A DNA stretch of 64,000 bases from Rahnella ecdela. GTDB taxonomy: Bacteria > Pseudomonadota > Gammaproteobacteria > Enterobacterales > Enterobacteriaceae. Positions 7,784-16,929 of this stretch are shown here, piece by piece. Each line of letters starts with the position of its first letter. Within the stretch, counting starts at the first letter, position 1. The translations under genes were made by a program, and so were the position numbers. The DNA is taken from NCBI RefSeq assembly GCF_019049625.1, contig NZ_JAFMOY010000112.1, positions 1 through 64,000 of the forward strand, written 5' to 3'. The notes beneath the pieces were generated by a model, which worked only from the letters and a program-made list of their open reading frames with translations, made no database searches and was not told where the DNA came from.

Positions 7784-8452
7784 CTCAATTTACACTCCGA
7801 CGATGTTTTTTCAACACTATCCACAGATAGCTATTCGTTTCACACGCTAGAGCTAATGCTATTTATGTTAATTTAATCACAAGTCTTTTAAGTTAAGGAG
7901 TTTTTCCTAGACGCACTGTCGCGAAACAGGTCATTTCATCTCATCAAGCGTGACCTCGTGTGCAACTTAGCATCCTTGCTCAGTGAAGTTTTAATTATAT
8001 TGTTTATGTCAGGATATAATTCACATTTCGAGCAGGACTAGTTTGAGACAATGTTATGTGTACAAATGAGTGAATCTTGTCATTCTTATTTTTAGTTTTC
8101 ATGTAACTGCCGGTTACTATTTTCATTAGAGATACATTTTCAAAACGCGTCGTTTAAGGAAGGCGTTTTTAAACATCATTATTATTAGATTTTAACAGCG
8201 GCATTAATTACCTATTATTGCTCAGTCTTTCAGTTTGAAACTAATGTGGGGGATAGACCCTGTGTTGAATTGTGGTAATAACCAAGGTAGAAACTATATG
8301 GCCATATTCCTCTAAACGGCGGCGGCCCTTAGGCATCCTATAAACTGTGTCAATTAAAACTACGGTTTCAATACTCCTCAAATAAATGAAAAATCTAAGG
8401 TCGAACGGCGTGAACGTTTTCGATAGATGCCATGTTTAAGCGTGACGGTGCA
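7784..8452. other. AT-rich gap of about 670 bases with no recognisable gene
   Basis: No frame on either strand has a credible start and composition. A hairpin AAAACGC/GCGTTTT (8142-8169) with partial T-richness may be a weak rightward terminator. Near 8350 there is a motif reminiscent of IS256-type ends, too short to call. Confidence 0.4.
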
Positions 8453-8487
8453 TAAAAACTACAGCACCATTCCCTGATGCTGTAGTG
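8453..8487 (-). terminator. Rho-independent terminator
   Basis: On the minus strand a 9-bp stem ACTACAGCA/TGCTGTAGT is followed by TTTTTA. It lies nine bases after the small gene ending at 8497. Confidence 0.85.
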
Positions 8488-8496
8488 AGAGGCAAA

Positions 8497-8700
8497 TTAC
8501 TGAGGTAATTTCTCAGTTCTTAGTTGTTTAACTTCCTCTTCTTCAAGGTCATCATTCAGTTGTTGCAATTGCTCAGCCAGGATCAGTAGCAACACATAAT
8601 TCGGGTTATTGTCATCCGGATTTTCAAGCATCACATTTACCAAAACACGAGAGCGATCGACCAGTTCTCTGGTAGAGGGGTGTTCAAGTGAGAATTTCAT
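8497..8700 (-). CDS. Small acidic hypothetical protein (67 residues)
   Basis: I do not recognise the family. The start at 8700 has a strong GGAGG site five bases before ATG. A longer frame to 8772 has none. The protein starts MKFSLEHPSTRELVDRSRVL, has a predicted helical middle (NYVLLLILAEQLQQLN) and a strongly acidic stretch DDLEEEEVKQ. It is cytoplasmic. A clean terminator follows. It is probably real and monocistronic. The leucine/glutamine-rich helix suggests a partner or a dimer. Confidence 0.7.
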   Translation of the reverse strand: MKFSLEHPSTRELVDRSRVLVNVMLENPDDNNPNYVLLLILAEQLQQLNDDLEEEEVKQLRTEKLPQ

Positions 8701-9282
8701 AGATACCTCCAGAGGAGGCTGACGCGAGGAGGTTGGAAATTGAACATAGAGGTCAGCGTTCCGCATAATCATGAGAATACAAATAGCAGCAAAGCATTAT
8801 TGCTACCGACACTCGTGATATTCGGAACGCCAATTCCGGCTGCAGTTTTGCTGCAGCGTGTAAACAGTACCGCAAATCGATGCTTAAAAACCATATGCTT
8901 AGCCTGTTTTTTGATTTTTTTGACGCACTTGCGGCTCGAATACTACAAGGCCAACATAAGACTCTTTGACCGTGCTGGATTCTTTAAGTGATTTAAAAAT
9001 TTGAAGAACCTTCAAAAGTTCTCAAAGCTCGTCAGAGAAAATCATTGCTACGAAGGTATCCTTTGCTGATGCGATGAGTGTCGGGAGGTGGTATTCCGAT
9101 GAGAGAAGCTTTGCAGATAGCTGGCGGTAGACGAAGGGAGGACTATGGGGGAGGGTGATTTTTTCCGCAGACTACTGGTTTACTAAAACGGAAAAGCAGA
9201 CCGAAGTCATTGATGAAAAGCGGTAGTTGGACAGTTTTAAGAGATTTAAGTATTGTGTGGGGTTATGACCATCGGATTGAAT
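8701..9282. other. Gap of about 580 bases without a supported gene
   Basis: Two tiny rightward frames with good GGGAGG sites (18 codons from about 9099 and 13 codons from about 9144) occur, but I cannot support them as genes. An open frame at 8740-8991 looks non-coding. No repeat was recognised. Confidence 0.35.
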
Positions 9283-9316
9283 AAAAAAGCCGCAGTCCTT
9301 TCAGGTGTGCGGCTTT
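9283..9316 (-). terminator. Rho-independent terminator
   Basis: On the minus strand AAGCCGCA/TGCGGCTT with a 13-base loop is followed by TTTTAT. It terminates the gene ending at 9346. Confidence 0.85.
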
Positions 9317-9345
9317 ATGTATTCCAGCATTACTTTCCAGAAACA

Positions 9346-9651
9346 TCAATCATAAGCCACTTTGTGGTTGATATGATAAAACGTCGCGGTGGCAGCCATG
9401 ACATGTTGTTCCTCTTTACCCGGTTTGTGCGATTCCACATTAGTAATGTGGTAGCCGACGGCACCTGCATCTAACGCTTTTTTGACAATCGCATTGTTGA
9501 GTTCTTCCATGGAGGTAGCCCAGGAAACCGTCGTTACACCAACAGCTTGCAGGGAGGCTATTTCACGATGTGATAATCCGCTGCGGATCAAAACAGGCTT
9601 AACAGACTTCGGATAAAATATGGATAAAACATCATTTACTAAGCCTTTCAT
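9346..9651 (-). CDS. DUF1471-like (YhcN/BhsA/YdgH-type) small protein without a signal peptide
   Basis: 101 residues from the start at 9651, which has GAGGA eight bases upstream. The second half (MEELNNAIVKKALDAGAV, then GYHITNVESHK and MAATATFYH) matches the pattern of DUF1471: a helix of alternating Lys/Ala, then Y-x-I, then a final A-x-A-x-x-Y strand. DUF1471 proteins of enterics are usually periplasmic stress or biofilm proteins. Here the N-terminus is not a signal peptide, so the protein should stay in the cytoplasm unless the start is wrong. The first 50 residues are unassigned. Confidence 0.6.
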   Translation of the reverse strand: MKGLVNDVLSIFYPKSVKPVLIRSGLSHREIASLQAVGVTTVSWATSMEELNNAIVKKALDAGAVGYHITNVESHKPGKEEQHVMAATATFYHINHKVAYD

Positions 9652-10363
9652 GGAGTTATTCCTCAAGAGTTCAATGTCTGAATCGGGTATTACATTGCCG
9701 TCAATTAACCGGCACAACGTTAATAAACACCTTTTGATGTAACTATCCTTAGCTTTAATTGCTAATTTCTTGTTAAGAACACTTTCGCCACAATTAACAC
9801 GATTTTAAATGAAGATATTTTCACTTCGTTACAGGTTAGGTGTTTTTGAAATGAATTCCCAAAAGGCGAATTAAACACGTCGTACCCATATTGCGACTTT
9901 ATTACAGCGCATAGTCTTCCGGTAAGAAACGAAATGATGAATATTTTGGCCCGATGACGATATCGCGAAGCTGTCAGAATCGAAAACAGCGAGTCTTTTT
10001 GTGGCCATGTATTTCGTCAACATTTTAAAAATTGAAATACTTGATTTTGAAATGTAATGATTATCTATCTATTTGATTATAAGTCTATTTAATAGGGTTC
10101 TCTGTGACTGAGGTTTACTAGCTCTGTCCAAAAACGGACGTTGCCGCGGTCTGATAGCATCGTTATTATGCGGTTCGCAAAAAGGCCGGGCTTTCTGATA
10201 AATCTTTTCTTAACTTTATTAATGATATTAACGGACAGATTAATATCATTACCTGGTGACTTATTTCGAAGTTTCGGGACTGACAGCGTTATCTGTGCAG
10301 TCACTTTTCAAGCCGCATTCGCTCTTCCTCTTCCTTTGGTTCAGCGTTTCTGAGGGAAATGGT
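9652..10363. other. Gap of about 710 bases without a supported gene
   Basis: Low-GC stretch holding the promoters of the flanking divergent genes. A minus-strand frame of about 45 codons near 9880-10015 lacks a ribosome binding site. The hairpin TGTCC-AAAAA-CGGAC at about 10125 is isolated. Nothing firm. Confidence 0.35.
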
Positions 10364-10615
10364 ATGAAATTACTTAAAGATGAAGAAGCATTTAGAACCT
10401 GGATGACGGAAGATTATTTTAATTGTCATGGCGACATTCCTCCTGCTTTCGAAGCCGGAGAACTTGAAGGTGAAATCATTCGCCAGATGCCGGAAAACTA
10501 CCCTTGTCTGGTTTTTGTTCTGGAGGATGTGATAAATAAAGAGCCTGAAGTCCTGCGTTTTGTGACTGACGAACAGGTCAGGGAGTGGGCGAAAATCATG
10601 GGTATCATTGCTTAG
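10364..10615 (+). CDS. Small acidic hypothetical protein (83 residues)
   Basis: I do not recognise the family. The start at 10364 follows TGAGGG with normal spacing. The protein (MKLLKDEEAFRTWMTEDY...) is acidic and aromatic-rich, with a hydrophobic strand PCLVFVLEDVI in the middle and a C-terminal helix VREWAKIMGIIA. It is cytoplasmic and soluble. It is convergent with sad, and a strong inverted repeat separates them. Codon use is ordinary, so it is probably real. Confidence 0.65.
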   Translation: MKLLKDEEAFRTWMTEDYFNCHGDIPPAFEAGELEGEIIRQMPENYPCLVFVLEDVINKEPEVLRFVTDEQVREWAKIMGIIA

Positions 10616-10651
10616 TGTGCCCTGGTAGACCGGATACTTCGCGAACAAAGT

Positions 10652-10685
10652 CATAATCACAGGATTATGAAATCCCGTGATTATG
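10652..10685. terminator. Stem-loop between convergent genes
   Basis: Long inverted repeat CATAATCAC-A-GGATT / AATCC-C-GTGATTATG around four bases, between the small gene and sad. It lacks a strong T run but is well placed as a bidirectional terminator. Confidence 0.6.
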
Positions 10686-10707
10686 GTTGCTCTCAATACG
10701 TCAGAAC

Positions 10708-12099
10708 CTATTTCCGGTTGCTCCAGACAGTTTGCACGTTACAGAATTCGCGTAAGCCGAAGTGGGAAAGCTCACGGCCATAGCCGCTTTTCTTTACGCC
10801 GCCGAATGCAACGCGCGGATCGGATGCGCTGTAACCGTTGATAAACACACCGCCAGTTTCCAGCTCATTAGTCATCTGCTCTGCCCGCATAAGGTCTGCT
10901 GTAAAGAGGGTCGCGCTCAGGCCAAAATCGCTATCATTTGCCAGTTCAACGGCATGGTCTGCATCGCGTGCGACGGTAATTGCCGCCACCGGACCGAACA
11001 GTTCCTGACGGAATGCGGTCATTTCGGGTGTCACATTGCTCAAAATTGTCGGCGCATAGAAGTTACCGTTCCCGGCAATTTTCTCGCCGCCGAGCAGTAA
11101 GGTTGCACCTTCTGCGAGTGTGTCCTGAACTTGTTTGTCCAGCTCATCACGCAAATCATAACGCGCCATCGGGCCGATATAAGTGGTGTCATCCAGCGGA
11201 TCGCCCGTCACCAGCGCCTGAGTCGCGGCAACAAATTTTGCGGTAAAGGCATCCAGCACACCGTCCTCAACGATGAACCGCTTCGCTGCGGCACATACCT
11301 GCCCGGTATTTTGATAACGACCGGCAACCGCCGCTTTAACGGCTTCATCCAGATTTGCGTCATTGAGTACGATGAACGGGTCTGAACCGCCCAGTTCCAG
11401 CACACATTTTTTCAGTGATTTGCCAGCCAGTTCTGCAATCGCCGCACCGGCCCGAACGCTGCCCGTCACAGTAACGCCCACCACACGCGGGTCGGCAATC
11501 AGCTCTGCCACTGCCGGTGTGCCGACATTAATCACACCAAACGCACCTGCCGGAAACCCTGCTTTCAGCGAAGCTTGTTTTACCAGATACGTAGTGCCCA
11601 TCACATTCGGTGCCGGTTTTAACAGGAAAGTATTGCCCGCCAGCAGCGCCGGTACGGCACCGCGTAAAATCTGCCACACCGGGAAGTTCCACGGCATAAT
11701 CGCCAGGATCATCCCGGACGGACGGTAGTGAATGTGCGCTTCGCCGTTATCGACCATGGTCGGTTCAGGGGCCAGCATTGCCGGACCGTTTTTGGCGTAC
11801 CATTCGCATAAAGCCGCTGACTTTTCTACTTCAGCGCGTGCCTGTTTCACCGGTTTGCCCATTTCAAGGGTGATCATGCGGGCGATGTCTTCGCTGGCGG
11901 AGCGCAGCTCGGCGGCCAGATTGGCCAGCAGCATGGCACGCTGTGCGACGTCAGTTTTACGCCACTGCTTAAATGCTGCGCTGCCCTGCGAAACCGCCGC
12001 TTCCAGCGCCAGCGTGGTGTCAAAAGGATATTCACCGATACGCTCGCCGGTAAACGGATTTTGCGAAATGGCATGTGTTTGTGAATCTGTCGTCGTCAT
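10708..12099 (-). CDS. sad: NAD-dependent succinate-semialdehyde dehydrogenase Sad (YneI)
   Basis: Oxidises succinate semialdehyde to succinate, the last step of putrescine/GABA breakdown. The 463 residues match E. coli Sad (462) closely throughout, e.g. THAISxNPxTGE at the start, ILAIMPWNFP, CVLELGGSDPFIVLNDA, the catalytic Cys in NTGQVCAAAKRF and the end SHFGLxEFCNxQTVW. The Cys and the ELGG glutamate are present. GAGGAATAA precedes the ATG. It is divergent from ptrR, its expected regulator, with about 100 bases between. The glutaminase gene glsB that follows sad in E. coli is not here. Confidence 0.95.
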   Translation of the reverse strand: MTTTDSQTHAISQNPFTGERIGEYPFDTTLALEAAVSQGSAAFKQWRKTDVAQRAMLLANLAAELRSASEDIARMITLEMGKPVKQARAEVEKSAALCEWYAKNGPAMLAPEPTMVDNGEAHIHYRPSGMILAIMPWNFPVWQILRGAVPALLAGNTFLLKPAPNVMGTTYLVKQASLKAGFPAGAFGVINVGTPAVAELIADPRVVGVTVTGSVRAGAAIAELAGKSLKKCVLELGGSDPFIVLNDANLDEAVKAAVAGRYQNTGQVCAAAKRFIVEDGVLDAFTAKFVAATQALVTGDPLDDTTYIGPMARYDLRDELDKQVQDTLAEGATLLLGGEKIAGNGNFYAPTILSNVTPEMTAFRQELFGPVAAITVARDADHAVELANDSDFGLSATLFTADLMRAEQMTNELETGGVFINGYSASDPRVAFGGVKKSGYGRELSHFGLREFCNVQTVWSNRK

Positions 12100-12199
12100 T
12101 ATTTATTCCTCGTTAAACCAGTGCGTTCAGAATAGAGGGTTGCAGGTTTTAATAAAAATGAATAAAAATAAGTAAACCGTTCACTTTTTGAGAATGCCT

Positions 12200-13084
12200 A
12201 TGAATCTGTCACAACTCGAGATGTTTCGCGCCGTAGCTGAAACCGGCAGTATCAGCGCCGCAGCGCAGCGGGTGCACCGTGTTCCGTCAAACCTGACTAC
12301 GCGCATTAAACAGCTTGAGGCAGAACTGGGCGTCGAGTTATTCATCCGGGAGAATCAGCGGCTATGTCTTTCGCCTGCCGGACGTAATTTTCTCGATTAC
12401 AACAACCGAATCCTGGATTTAGTAGAGGAGGCACGGCTGTCTGTGACCGGAACCGAACCGCAAGGGATTTTCGCGCTGGGCGCGCTGGAAAGTACTGCCG
12501 CCGTGCGTATTCCGGCGTTGCTGGCACGTTATCATCAGCAATTCACCAAAGTTGAACTGGCGCTTAGCACCGGACCTTCAGGGGAATTACTGGATAAATT
12601 GATTGACGGGGAACTGGAAGCGGCGTTTGTCGACGGGCCGGTTTTGCATCCTGTGCTCGATGGTGTGCCGGTATTTCCTGAGGAGATGGTGATTGTCGCA
12701 CCGTTGCATCATGCGCCGGTTAAGCGGGGTCAGGACGTGAACGGAGAGATTGTGTATGCGTTTCGCTCAAACTGTTCTTACCGGCGTCATTTTGAAAGCT
12801 GGTTTGCCGATGATGGCGCAGCGGCGGGAAAAATTTATGAGATGGAGTCGTACCACGGCATGCTGGCATGTGTCATCGCGGGCGGCGGGCTGGCACTGAT
12901 GCCACGCAGTATGCTGGAAAGTATGCCCGGCAGCAGTACGGTGAGCATCTGGCCGCTGGCCGATAACTATCGTTATCTGACAACCTGGCTGGTGTGGCGG
13001 CGTGGGAACCTGACCAGAAATTTATCTGAGTTTGCGAAGATGGCCAGGGAACTGACAATCAGCCTTCAGCCACCTGCAAAATAA
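12200..13084 (+). CDS. ptrR: LysR-type regulator PtrR (YneJ) of putrescine use
   Basis: LysR-family transcription factor. E. coli PtrR (YneJ) controls sad and putrescine catabolism. The 294 residues follow it closely: N-terminal winged helix ([46 protein letters not shown]), then a periplasmic-binding-like effector domain with [12 protein letters not shown] and the matching block [15 protein letters not shown]. The start at 12200 matches the conserved N-terminus. ATG at 12194 is an alternative. Divergent pairing with sad supports the assignment. Confidence 0.92.
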   Translation: MNLSQLEMFRAVAETGSISAAAQRVHRVPSNLTTRIKQLEAELGVELFIRENQRLCLSPAGRNFLDYNNRILDLVEEARLSVTGTEPQGIFALGALESTAAVRIPALLARYHQQFTKVELALSTGPSGELLDKLIDGELEAAFVDGPVLHPVLDGVPVFPEEMVIVAPLHHAPVKRGQDVNGEIVYAFRSNCSYRRHFESWFADDGAAAGKIYEMESYHGMLACVIAGGGLALMPRSMLESMPGSSTVSIWPLADNYRYLTTWLVWRRGNLTRNLSEFAKMARELTISLQPPAK

Positions 13085-13151
13085 TCTGCCAGTCGAGCGC
13101 CAGTTTCAGTGCAATACAGCCAGCACAAACGACAAAAATGGTTTTGAACAT
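13059..13151 (-). CDS. Possible 30-residue small membrane protein
   Basis: The frame reads [18 protein letters not shown] and ends [11 protein letters not shown], a short hydrophobic-amphipathic peptide overlapping the 3' end of ptrR on the other strand by 26 bases. No Shine-Dalgarno sequence precedes it. Composition resembles annotated enteric mini-proteins, but chance cannot be excluded. Confidence 0.3.
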   Translation of the reverse strand: MFKTIFVVCAGCIALKLALDWQIILQVAEG

Positions 13152-13548
13152 AACGTTAAGGGGTCTTGTTTTGCGATTTAGATCTCATTTTACAGGCTGG
13201 CTTGTCTAATCGCTCCTTAAAAATGGTGCAGAAGATGCTTTTTCTAACCGGTTTTTAAGAAATGATTATTCAAAAAAGTGGAAAAGTTCGCTCGTAATGA
13301 CCGGATTTTGACAACTTTGTACATAATAGCAACACACTTTATTCACGCGCTGATACTATTAACTACGTGCGTAAATTGCGGTTAATAATATTTTTCGGGT
13401 AATTTTTAAGGCTTTGAAGTGATTTATTCGTGAAAGTTTTAATTATGCAGCGGCAACAAGTTGTTATGAAATGGGGTATTAACAATTAATGCGAAAGAGT
13501 GTCGATTGCTGCCGTTGCGTTACCGTCAATAATATTACGTTGGCGCAA
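13152..13548. other. AT-rich upstream region of the hns-like gene
   Basis: About 400 bases of low-GC sequence, with runs such as ATTCAAAAAAGTGG and TTAATAATATTTTTC, consistent with self-binding by an H-NS family protein. No gene recognised. Confidence 0.4.
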
Positions 13549-13576
13549 TTGATATCATTATTTCTTTGTGTAGAAT
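13549..13576 (+). promoter_or_regulatory. Sigma-70 promoter of the hns-like gene
   Basis: TTGATA at 13549-13554 and TAGAAT at 13571-13576, 16 bases apart. The start site would be near 13583 and the leader about 37 bases. Confidence 0.6.
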
Positions 13577-13619
13577 CAGTGTCACTAATTTAATGATACC
13601 CCTCTAAAGTGAGCACATC

Positions 13620-14027
13620 ATGGACAACGCATTAAACGTTTTGAATAATATCCGTACACTTCGGGCACAGGCTCGTGAAATGCCGCTGAGCACTCTGGAA
13701 GAAATTCTTGAGAAACTGACGGCTATTGTTGAAGAATCACGCGAAAATGTGAAAGCGCGCAGTGCGCAGCAGCAGGAACGTGACGAAAAATTACTGAAAT
13801 ACCGTGAAATGCTGGCAAACGACGGCATCGCTATTGATGACCTGCTGGGCCACCAGACGACGAAAGAATCCGGTAAAGCTAAGCGTAAACCACGCCCGGC
13901 AATTTATGAGTATACCGACACCGACGGTTCTAAAAAGACCTGGACCGGTCAGGGCCGTACGCCTTCTGCCATTAAAGCTGCACTTGATGGTGGCGCAACC
14001 TTAGAGAGTTTCCTGATCGCGCGTTAA
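13620..14027 (+). CDS. H-NS family nucleoid protein (H-NS/StpA type)
   Basis: DNA-bridging silencer of AT-rich DNA. Residues 1-65 form the helical oligomerisation region (ALNVLNNIRTLRAQARE, near identical to H-NS), a linker follows, and the C-terminal DNA-binding domain begins near residue 90 with the minor-groove hook QGR at 111-113 in TWTGQGRTP. 135 residues, as for H-NS (137) and StpA (134). The neighbours are not those of the housekeeping hns locus (galU/tdk), so a paralogue is more likely, though this cannot be settled here. It has its own promoter and terminator. Confidence 0.93.
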   Translation: MDNALNVLNNIRTLRAQAREMPLSTLEEILEKLTAIVEESRENVKARSAQQQERDEKLLKYREMLANDGIAIDDLLGHQTTKESGKAKRKPRPAIYEYTDTDGSKKTWTGQGRTPSAIKAALDGGATLESFLIAR

Positions 14028-14033
14028 TCAGGC

Positions 14034-14112
14034 TGCCGATGTGTTCCGTGTTTTCTGCCTTGCCAACCGCGAGGCAGATAACACATTTTCGGCATTCTCA
14101 TTTTCTTTCTGC
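14034..14112 (+). terminator. Terminator with nested stem
   Basis: TGCCGA/TCGGCA, TGTGTT/AACACA and TCTGCCT/AGGCAGA nest into one long hairpin, followed by a T-rich tract. It lies seven bases after the hns-like gene. Confidence 0.7.
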
Positions 14113-14236
14113 AATTCCCTTTTTAACACCGTAATACTCCTGCATACGATCATTTCTCTCCGGTACGTAATTCCTCTTAATGTAAGCTTAAGTCTCTGCA
14201 AGTAAGGTTAACGTCTCTTCGTTTACCGGAACTGCT

Positions 14237-14770
14237 ATGCGTAACCGATATTCTTCAGCGCAAATTGTACTCCACTGGTTGGTGTTTGTTTTAGTGGTGC
14301 TGGCCTATGCCACTATGGATATAAAAGGAGAGTTTGCAAAAGGTACGCCAGCGCGCGAATTATTAGCACTTACCCATTATAGTCTGGGGTTTTGCGTATT
14401 ATTCCTGATGTGTGTACGCCTTTTTGTTCGCGGAATGTACGCCACGCCACCGGTTAAACCGACGTTAGTGCGCTGGCAGCTTTATTTTTCAGCGGCCACA
14501 CAGGGTCTTATATATCTGATGTTTCTGGGCCTGCCGGTTCTGGGCATTTTGTCACAATATTATGGCGGCCATGACTGGATGATGTTTAACATCCTTATGC
14601 CGAAAAGCGTCTTTCCGGATTTACCTTTACAGAAACAGTTAAGAACGCTGCATGGATGGCTCGCGAACGCCGGGTATTATCTTATCGGATTACATGCTCT
14701 GGCGGCACTCTGGCATCACTATCGCCGGCGCGATAACACGCTTATCAGAATGTGGCCGTCGCGTAAATAG
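14237..14770 (+). CDS. cybB: Cytochrome b561 (CybB family)
   Basis: Inner-membrane di-haem cytochrome b. E. coli CybB oxidises superoxide and passes electrons to ubiquinone. 177 residues with four membrane segments (about 9-27, 45-65, 85-105, 140-160). Conserved histidines sit in IVLHWLVF (13), LTHYSLGF (about 47), RTLHGWLAN and IGLHALAALWHH. It starts at the first ATG. Monocistronic, convergent with the panE-like gene across a short hairpin. Confidence 0.9.
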   Translation: MRNRYSSAQIVLHWLVFVLVVLAYATMDIKGEFAKGTPARELLALTHYSLGFCVLFLMCVRLFVRGMYATPPVKPTLVRWQLYFSAATQGLIYLMFLGLPVLGILSQYYGGHDWMMFNILMPKSVFPDLPLQKQLRTLHGWLANAGYYLIGLHALAALWHHYRRRDNTLIRMWPSRK

Positions 14771-14787
14771 CCCGTAAACGGGCTATT
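14766..14787. terminator. Bidirectional hairpin
   Basis: AATAGCCCG-TAAA-CGGGCTATT, overlapping the cybB stop codon and placed between convergent genes. Confidence 0.6.
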
Positions 14788-14809
14788 GCGATGATTGTTA
14801 GGGAGATTA

Positions 14810-15733
14810 TCAGGCGGATTCGCGGTTCTTCTGATACACGTATAAATGCGTATAAGCGGCCTGAAGGTGTGGAATGCTGATGCCGACCCGCGTTGCCCGC
14901 TCGACTAAATCACCCACAATCTGTTCCGCTTCTATCGGATAACCCTGCATCATATCGCGATACATTGAAGAAGTTTGCGGCGAATTTTTGTCAGTCACCG
15001 CTTCCCTGACTTTTGCCACCGCCGCCGCGCGTTCCGCGTAGCCAAAGGCTTTCATGGTGGTCAGCGCCTCGGTGACAATAGCCTGGGCGAACTCTGTGCC
15101 TCCTGGCGCAGACGCCACCTGACCGATGTTTCCGCGCATGGTGCAGGTGATGGCACCCAGACTCGACAGCAACAGCCATTTCTCCCACAGATCAGTCATA
15201 ATCGTTTCAGAGAGGGAGGCTTCGACACCGGCACTCTGAAACGCCTGATCGACTTTCAGAATCCGTTCGGTTTTTTCGCCGGAGAGTTCGCCATAAATAA
15301 TCTGGTGCAACGGCGTCATCTGATGGATATGACCATCGGCATCCAGCGTCGCGTTGATTTTACACAATCCACCAATCAGGGCGTGTTCACCGAAACGCAG
15401 ACTCAGCGCCTCCATGTGTTTCATCCCGTTCAGAACCGGCATCACCATCGTGTTTTCACTGACCACCGGGGCGATATCTTTCATCGCCGCTTCCAGCCCG
15501 AAGCTTTTAACGGTCAGTAAAATCAGGTCATAAGGGCCGGTCAGCTGAGATGCTTGTAAGACATTGGGCTGAAAATGGAAATCCCCGTGCGGACTGTGCA
15601 CGGTCAGCCCGTCCTGCTGCACGGCGAGCGCGCGCTTCTCACGTAAAAGAAACGTCACATCCTGCCCGGCCTGCGCCAGACGCGCGCCAAAATACCCGCC
15701 GGTCGCACCGGCACCTACAACTAAAATCCGCAT
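14810..15733 (-). CDS. PanE/ApbA-family ketopantoate reductase-like protein
   Basis: NADPH-dependent reductase of the 2-dehydropantoate 2-reductase family, 307 residues. The N-terminal Rossmann motif GAGATGGYFGARLA starts at residue 7. LTVKSF holds the conserved Lys near 76, VLNGMKH follows near 102, and WEKWLLLSSLGAITC gives the second conserved Lys near 190. The C-terminal helical domain has TSSMYRDMMQGYPIEAE, the typical substrate-loop S-S-M-x-x-D. Many genomes carry several such paralogues. Without pan-gene neighbours I would not call it panE, and it may act on another 2-keto acid. Confidence 0.85.
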   Translation of the reverse strand: MRILVVGAGATGGYFGARLAQAGQDVTFLLREKRALAVQQDGLTVHSPHGDFHFQPNVLQASQLTGPYDLILLTVKSFGLEAAMKDIAPVVSENTMVMPVLNGMKHMEALSLRFGEHALIGGLCKINATLDADGHIHQMTPLHQIIYGELSGEKTERILKVDQAFQSAGVEASLSETIMTDLWEKWLLLSSLGAITCTMRGNIGQVASAPGGTEFAQAIVTEALTTMKAFGYAERAAAVAKVREAVTDKNSPQTSSMYRDMMQGYPIEAEQIVGDLVERATRVGISIPHLQAAYTHLYVYQKNRESA

Positions 15734-15877
15734 ATGCTTCCCCGTTGTTTCAATACATTCAGAAATCAGATATTGCGTTTTAAACTACGGGAGTCGGCAG
15801 GGGGTAGGCAAGTATTGGCATGAAGAAATAAATATCAGTACGTGCTGTGTCGGAAGAAATGTCGGTAGAAAATTCAA

Positions 15878-15901
15878 CTCCCCGCCCGCAGGCGGGGAAT
15901 A
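15878..15901 (-). terminator. Terminator of the ABC transporter operon
   Basis: GC-rich stem TCCCCGCC/GGCGGGGA with a short loop, six bases after the last permease gene. The minus strand continues GTTGAATTTT. Confidence 0.75.
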
Positions 15902-15906
15902 TGTAA

Positions 15907-16929
15907 TTATGTTCTCCGCGCCATAACTTTGCGATACAACACCGGCAGAGAAATCACCACGATCAGCATCGCGCCGACAATCACTGACATTACAATTCCC
16001 GGCACATTCAGCAGGCTGAGGCCGAATGTCAGCAAACCCATCAGGAACGCGGCGATGATCACACCGGTCATGCTGCCGGACCCGCCGAGCACGCTGACGC
16101 CGCCGAGCACCGCCATGGTGATCACGCTCAGTTCCCAGCCAAGTGCCAGTGTCGGACGTGTACTGCCCAGGCGCGACGTCAGCAGCACTGCCGCCAGTCC
16201 GGACATTACACCGACCAGCACGAACAACGTCAGGTTGTGGCGTTTCACGTTAATACCGGAATACCACGCCGCGACCGGATTGTTGCCGATGGCATAAGTG
16301 CGTCGGCCAAAGTTGGTTTTGTGCAACAGGAAATAAAACACCGCGCCGAGTACCAGAAACAGTGCGAATTCAAACGACAGCGGTCCCCAGACATAACCCT
16401 GACCAAACCACGCAAAACTGGCGGGATATTTATTCAGCGACTGGTCACCGAGCAGCACATAAGTCATGCCGCGGAACAGACTCATGGTGCCGATGGTGAT
16501 GACGATAGACGACAGATTCAGCCGCGTGACCAGCAGCCCGTTAATCAGACCGCACAGCAACCCGACACTTAGCCCGACGCCGACCAGCGCCGGTGTCGGC
16601 AAACCGGCCTGCGCGCAGAATCCCATCACAGTGGAACTCAGAGCCATTGTGGAGGCGACCGACAAATCGATTTCGCGGGCGATAATCAGCATCGCCATCG
16701 GCAGCACAATAATGGCTTTCTCGGTGAAGTTAAACGTCGCGTCCGACAGATTCCAGATATTGAGGAAATACGGCGAAGCGAACGCATTCACCACAAACAC
16801 CAGCAGCGTTACCAGCAGCAAAAATCCTTCCCAGCACATCAGGCGGCGGAAAAACGGCGTGATGGCCATAGTGGATTTTTCTCCGGCGGCGGAATGCGGC
16901 GTGTTGCGCGAAGTTAAGGTCTTACTCAT
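15907..16929 (-). CDS. Rhamnose-type sugar ABC transporter permease 2
   Basis: Inner-membrane permease of the BPD_transp_2 (ribose/AI-2/rhamnose) family, 340 residues with about 8-10 hydrophobic segments. Family motifs are visible: REIDLSVASTMALSS, TIGTMSLFRG, TYAIGNNPVAAWYSGI and LGGVSVLGGSGSMTG. Last gene of the operon, overlapping the previous permease by four bases (ATGA). With its partner it forms the heterodimeric channel. The substrate is inferred as L-rhamnose or a related 6-deoxysugar from the adjacent rhaS and aldA. AI-2 (lsr) is less likely because no lsrFGKR genes are present. Confidence 0.85.
   Translation of the reverse strand: MSKTLTSRNTPHSAAGEKSTMAITPFFRRLMCWEGFLLLVTLLVFVVNAFASPYFLNIWNLSDATFNFTEKAIIVLPMAMLIIAREIDLSVASTMALSSTVMGFCAQAGLPTPALVGVGLSVGLLCGLINGLLVTRLNLSSIVITIGTMSLFRGMTYVLLGDQSLNKYPASFAWFGQGYVWGPLSFEFALFLVLGAVFYFLLHKTNFGRRTYAIGNNPVAAWYSGINVKRHNLTLFVLVGVMSGLAAVLLTSRLGSTRPTLALGWELSVITMAVLGGVSVLGGSGSMTGVIIAAFLMGLLTFGLSLLNVPGIVMSVIVGAMLIVVISLPVLYRKVMARRT

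Noticed and set aside
8300-8380. IS256-like end (TTGACACAG-type motif on the minus strand)
   Set aside because: Too short and partial; no transposase trace or second end seen.
8740-8991. 83-codon plus-strand frame
   Set aside because: No ribosome binding site, non-coding-like composition, and it overlaps the leader of the opposite small gene.
9880-10015. 45-codon minus-strand frame starting MATKRLAVFD
   Set aside because: No ribosome binding site and no structural pattern; likely chance.
10708-12099. gabD instead of sad
   Set aside because: Length and specific blocks, and the divergent PtrR, match Sad (YneI) better than GabD.
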